From Porpolomopsis calyptriformis (Eukaryota > Basidiomycota > Agaricomycetes > Agaricales > Hygrophoraceae): DNA of 64,000 nucleotides. The translations under genes and the position numbers were made by a program. Where the stretch lies: positions 1,364,001 to 1,428,000 of the forward strand of contig OX621163.1 of assembly GCA_951640195.1 (NCBI GenBank), written 5' to 3'. The notes below the pieces were generated by a model. It saw only the letters and a program-made list of their open reading frames with translations. It had not been told where the DNA came from and ran no database searches. How positions within the stretch are numbered: position 1 is the first letter of the stretch; every line of letters begins with the position of its first letter. Below, in pieces: positions 59,240 through 64,000 of this stretch.

Positions 59240-60619
59240 ATGCCGCCATTCAAGACTTGCAATCCCTATTATCTGCAGATATCAGAGACGGATATCTTAC
59301 CACTCTACGTACGTATGTAACCCGTGTGTAGAAGATTAATCTGACTTCGAAACAGATATTCTTAGACGAGCGACATGTCGACTTCATGTCCGATCGAGTA
59401 TTGCAACACGTACTCGCCGACTTGCGGTTACTGTCAGAGCGTCTGCTTTTATGCCTATTTGTCGGCTAAGTTAATGTTGCAGCATCCTGCCCAAGCTTAA
59501 ACTAGAAGCTGAGGCTCATCTCGGCCCAGGAGGACGACCAAACGCCAAGAAAGGGACCGTAGAAGTTTGTCGCGGTGGTCAGTACTTTTAACGACAACGC
59601 GCACCTCAGAAAACTTACGCTTCGTGTAGACACGTATCAATTTTGTTTCTTTTTTCGCAAAACGGAACCTCACACAGTTCTCATAAAGGTCAGACTGCAC
59701 TGCTTCTCATTTTCCTCTCCTTGAAGATGAAGTATCACAGAGGAGGACATTTGTCACTGCCCCTGCTGTGGTAAATGTAGCGCAAGCACCTCTTTCCACT
59801 CCGACTCCCGGATCCCGCGCGGGAAAGCGAAAGAACCGGTCACATCAAGATATATCCAATGAAGTCAACAATGGCCGCAAAAAGCGCAAACTAAAAAAAC
59901 CAGTCAAAGTCAGGATTGACCATGATAGTGACGAGGAATCGGCCGTTTCAACTGAAAGCGCTGACTCAGAGGACGCCAACTTTGGCAATGAATTTACTCT
60001 CGGAATTCCTCGACACTCTGAGGTATCTCAGGGACCAATCGTGGAAGCTTTTGATGGCGGTCCTGACAACGAAGTAGGATTTGAGCTGTCGCCAGGCGGA
60101 AGCGTTGCTCAAGACAAACTTGCAGACGCCGTCCCAGATCTATCTATCACTGACTTCGAAATCGAGGAAGAGACAAAACCCAAGCCGATGTTGATGCTCA
60201 GCTACAAAAGTTTCCGAATTCATGGCCTTTCGTTGTGTGTCGTGGTGGAACCTTGCCCCCCTCGTCAATTCCCCTCCGAAGTGCCTGCCGGTGCACCATT
60301 GAGACCTGTGTCACCGAGAGGATCTAGTATTTCACCTCTCGACTTCGAGCTAACAGAAGAACGCGATGCCAGTCTACGCGCACGAACTCCGTTATTTCTT
60401 CCAGACCCCGACAGAGCCGAAGCTTCTTCACAAAGATCATTGGTCCACCGTTTTAATATGCCACACGGAATCTCAGATGACGAATATCAAAGTGATGGAG
60501 GCATGATGCAGCTTAGTCAAGTTCTCAATGCTGCTGGCGGCTTTCGGGCAGGTGCCAACGACGATGACGGCATGGATGGAACTGTGTTTTTCGGAGACGC
60601 CGATGAAGAGCGGGAATAA
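59240..60619 (+). CDS. Uncharacterised protein with N-terminal ordered domain and acidic/basic tail
   Basis: Not recognised. Five exons (59240-59308, 59356-59426, 59483-59574, 59630-59688, 59741-60619) give 366 residues in frame. Residues 1-75 look folded: PYYLQISETDILPLYIFLDERHVDF, LADLRILPKLKLEAEAHLG and DTYQFCFFFRKTEPHTVLIK. The rest is disordered, with a bipartite-like nuclear signal (GRKKRKLKKPVK) followed by long acidic runs (DSDEESAVSTESADSED) and an acidic C-terminus. The composition suggests a nuclear or chromatin protein; that is inference. Divergent from the DUF2985-like gene (92 bp between ATGs); its stop is 53 bp from that of MEF2. Confidence 0.78.
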
Positions 60620-60672
60620 GTAATTCACATGTATTTACTGATGTAGTGTTGTTTCCCAGGAAAAGAGAATGT

Positions 60673-63206
60673 TTAAACGCGCCCAATCTCCCTCAAAATC
60701 TCTAGTTTCCGCGATTCTGATACCACCTTTAATCCTGCATTCGCCATCTCGAATAGACCATACCCACCGGAAAGAGCGCGAAGTCGGTTAGAGTAGTCAA
60801 GCATTTTGTGCAGTGGGGCTATTGCATTAATGGAACGTTTATGGTGGGGGAACGAAGCCGAGATCGTCGCCGATGATGAGGCCGAAGATGGAGACAACCA
60901 ATCAGGGGGGACGTATATTCCGTCTGTTGCATAGCTCCCGAAGTCATCTCCGTCTGTCTCGAGATCGTACATTTCGCCTCCGTTCTCAGTTAGGTCCTTG
61001 ATCACTCTTCCAAGACTGTCCTCGTTTACAGAGACCTTGAGTCTCACATAAGGCTCCATCAATGGACCCATGCCAGCATTACGAATGCGGTTGCGGATAA
61101 TCACCGAGCTTGCGCCTGTAAGAACGGAAGGGGGGACATGCAAAGGATGAGAGAAGCTGTTCAATTGAACGTGAATGCGAGACATAGGCAGTGAAGTGTG
61201 CGGCGAATGAGAGAGGACGTTAAAGATACCACGAGCTATACTTTCCAAGGAAGAAATATGGCCTGCAGAGGCCTCAGGCGCAGGCAAAGCCTTGCCATTG
61301 CTGTCAATAACGATGTTTCCGTCCCAACTCGGGTCCCCATGCTCATCGTCTCTCATTGGCATGATAGAAAATGCGATTTGTATGGTTACTGGTTTGCCTG
61401 CCAACTCTGTCTGCCAAGAGTCAAGCACAGCTTCTTGTACCATGCAGCCTAGTCCCTCCCGGTAACTGACGCGACGTGGCCCGAGCTCGAAGCGAGCGTT
61501 CCATTCTTCTTTTAGCCGACTTTCAACAATTTCGAGGTGGAGGGCGCCAAGACCATGTAAGAGAATCTGACCCTCCTGGACCTCAACGCGGATTGAGGGG
61601 TCTGTCCGCACGAGCAACTGAAGTGCCTCTTGAACAGGCTCAAGATCCGAATGAGATTGGGGGATCACGGAAGCTGATATAACAGCCGGGGGTGGTCGGA
61701 TGTCTCGTAGAGATGAAGATGTTCTCAAAGAAGGTGAACCGCTTTTCGAGATCAAAGTATCACCAGTGCGAGTGTGTTTCAGCCCCAGGATGACACCTAC
61801 CGATCCGAAAGGTAGTTCATCGACTTCTTCCACGTCAGAAGCGTACAACAGCAGAAGCTTAGAAACTCTTTCCAGCCGATTTCGCGTAGTGTTCAGAATG
61901 ATTGCTTGACGAGTCAGGGTACCTATTCAAAACGGCTAACGACATCAGAACCACAGAACATGGCATAACAACAAGGCCTACCAGAGTAAACTCGAACGAA
62001 AGTCATCCATCCTCTATTTCTATCCCAACATACCTTCCAGGCAAGTAGTTGGAGGGAGGGATCACTAGGTTGTGCATCTGGCCGAACATCTAACGGACTG
62101 GCAAGGAGCTGGCCAATATAGTCCATAGCCAATTCTGTTCCAATGTGTTTTACAGCAGAACCGCATAGAACCGGGAGAATTTCATTACGCAAAGTCGCAT
62201 TACGAAGGTGACGCATAATCATTGGCGTTTCGATGCCAAGGTAAGATGAGGGTGAATCAAGAAGCGCCTCCATGAGTTCTTCGGAAAACATCGCAAGGTT
62301 CTCCAGCAGGGTTGTGCGAGCGGGTATTAAATGTGGGATGATTGGATGAGAATGGGGTAAAACTTCCATTCTGTACAGATCCTTGGCATTGGGTGGAAGC
62401 GGATGACAAGAAGAAACGCCATCCTTATCCCACTTCCAGATTTCCCAATTAACTGTATCAACCAAACCTTGGATACCTGGCTCAGCCCGTTTGTAGTCAC
62501 GAGGATCGAATGAAGCAATGGGAAGCACAAGAACTAGTGGATTGGGATGAAGTCGGTGAGAAAGCAACGACAGCAAGGAGGACCTGAACGAAGCCCCGGG
62601 CCGATCTAGCTTGTTCAAAAACGCAATTCTCGTCGGAACATTGTATCTGGAGACGGAAGCTTGAGCTATGATCCAAGCTATTACGCATGTCCTCCTAGTA
62701 ATGCGTACCTATTCAGCTGACTCCACACTCCATTTGTTTGGGACTCAACTCCTTCAACGGAGTCGATCAAAACCACGGCGCCATCAACAACTCGACTAGC
62801 GCTCTCGACCTCCATCCCAAAGTCAGCATGACCTGGGGTATCAATGAAATTGAATGTCCAATCTTTCCATCTGACCGGGATACTAGCGGATTGGATTGTT
62901 ATGCCTCTTTCCCGTTCAGCTGGTAGAAAATCTGTGACTGTACTCCCCGTGTCGACTGATCCGGATGAAGAGATATAGGAAGATGAAAACAAGATGGATT
63001 CTGTCAAGGTGGTTTTCCCGGAATCTGGCAATCATACAGGGTTGGGCTGCAGGGAAATTCTTGGAGCTTTTCTGAAACAAACCGATGTGGGCAACCAGTG
63101 CCACGTTGCGAACCTTTGCAGGTTCATAAACGACCGAAGTCAATAAGCCGCGACAAGTCACATTCCTGTTTGTCCAACGATGAAAGGGGAGGACAAGTCG
63201 ATGCAT
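60673..63206 (-). CDS. MEF2: Mitochondrial ribosome-releasing elongation factor G2 (MEF2/RRF2mt)
   Basis: GTPase that with ribosome recycling factor splits mitochondrial ribosomes. Four exons (63083-63206, 62709-63024, 61982-62646, 60673-61922) give 784 residues. A mitochondrial-like N-terminus (MHRLVLPFHRWTNR) precedes G1 AHIDSGKTTLTE (spliced across 63025-63082), ERERGITIQSASI, DTPGHADFGMEVES, FLNKLDRPGASF and GSAVKHIGTELAMDYI. Domains II-V follow, including VQEGQILLHGLGALHLEIVESRL and RRVSYREGLG. The insert lengths and short C-terminus fit EF-G2 better than EF-G1. Divergent from STE14, with 100 bp between ATGs. Confidence 0.93.
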
Positions 63207-63306
63207 GCTATCGCCTAAAAAGGAACTATAGCTTACCCTCGAACAATAAGTCGCTCTTTTGTCTCTAGATTGGATGTTCCACCAACTGCGCTCGTCTTCC
63301 TAACCA

Positions 63307-64000
63307 ATGTCTAAGGAGGCCGGGATGGAAATCCAAGAACGACGGCATCAAGCTGAATCTGTTCACCCACTCGAGCTGCGACCAGTAAATGCACCTCATG
63401 GAAACATTCCAAACACACCGCTCGCAATATCCACCATCTCCTTCCTCCTCGGTGTGATTTTCTCCTTTGGGATGCTCGTCTTTTTCACGAGGGGATTCGA
63501 TGCTTACTGGTGGACAACTCCCCAGTTTGGTTTTTTTCTCGCCGCTTGGTCCGGATTTCATTGGGGAGAGTTTGCGGTCACCGCTGGGTGGAATCTAGAG
63601 AAATGCAGTGTCGACTGTGAATGATCGTCTTTGTTGTCGGCGCACTAACCTCATATTCTGTTCAAGCCTTTCTTTTAGACAATGGTGCGACATACCACTT
63701 TGCAAATACAGTTGCATTTCTGGAATACATTACTACGCTCTACTTTAAACCCGCTCTCAAAACGTACACGACCATATCCAACATCGGTGTGTTATCTCCA
63801 TGTGGATGGCTGTCTCCAGTTTATTCATTTACTCTCAGGCATGGTAATGGTTATAGTTAGCCAAGGCTTACGATCTACAGCCATGATTCACGCGTCCACT
63901 AACTTCTCCCATTCTATCGCTTTTCGGAAGCGACCAAGTCACCAACTCGTTAGCGACGGCATTTACGCGTGAGGCACCCGTGCCAAGTCCCATCTGCGCC
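63307..64000 (+). CDS. STE14: Protein-S-isoprenylcysteine O-methyltransferase, cut by window edge
   Basis: ER membrane methyltransferase that methylates the C-terminal prenylcysteine of Ras proteins and mating pheromones. Exons 63307-63616, 63667-63786 and 63839-63968; the sequence then enters an intron and leaves the window. Seen: ISTISFLLGVIFSFGMLVFF, FHWGEFAVTAGWN, LLDNGATYHFANTVAFLEY, YFKPALKTYTTISNIG, QGLRSTAMIHASTNFSHSIAF and HQLVSDGIYA, all ICMT family. The SAM-binding C-terminal HP-motif region lies outside. In basidiomycetes this enzyme is required for lipopeptide pheromone function. Confidence 0.92.

Overview
The window is nuclear DNA of a filamentous basidiomycete fungus, most likely an Agaricomycete. 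The signs are tightly packed eukaryotic genes with many very short introns (mostly 47-70 nt, GT-AG with a few GC-AG), start codons of divergent neighbours only 70-170 bp apart, and basidiomycete-style gene models (haspin, Yvc1-type channel, MATH/BTB-like protein, DUF2985-like membrane protein, trifunctional HIS4). I rebuilt most genes by joining exons by eye against family knowledge. For most genes the rebuilt exons sum to an intact reading frame.

Layout. 1-4.0 kb: glycogen branching enzyme (5' part only) and haspin kinase, both minus. 4.05-9.74 kb: a Tad-like LINE retrotransposon, minus strand, with a poly(A) tail and a perfect 13-bp target-site duplication. It sits between the divergent start codons of haspin and the GINS subunit PSF2, with the duplication overlapping the PSF2 ATG. 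9.75-16.2 kb: PSF2, a 22-exon Yvc1-type vacuolar cation channel, ARPC3, NOB1 and an intron-bearing tRNA-His. 16.4-29.0 kb: MATH/BTB-like protein, 2-oxoglutarate oxygenase, pyruvate dehydrogenase E1 beta, HIS4, a membrane-bound spermidine-synthase-like protein and homoserine acetyltransferase MET2. 29.2-37.3 kb: an orphan Ser/Arg-rich protein, ESCRT-III DID2, SVP26, RCC1 and ESCRT-III VPS60. 37.4-45.3 kb: synaptojanin-type inositol phosphatase, SF3A3 and eIF4A-III. 45.3-49.5 kb: gene-poor stretch holding only SF3B6. 49.5-64 kb: LCL2, polyol dehydrogenase, Ran1-like kinase, MET6, DUF2985-like protein, orphan acidic/basic protein, mitochondrial EF-G2 (MEF2) and isoprenylcysteine methyltransferase (STE14, cut by the window edge).

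The genes are mostly housekeeping and form no operon-like system. Loose functional groupings are U2 snRNP/EJC factors (SF3A3, eIF4A-III, SF3B6), the two Vps4-regulating ESCRT-III subunits (DID2, VPS60), and methionine synthesis (MET2, MET6). The most notable event is the young LINE insertion that has cut an essential replication gene (PSF2) off from its native promoter. I found no previously undescribed multi-gene system.
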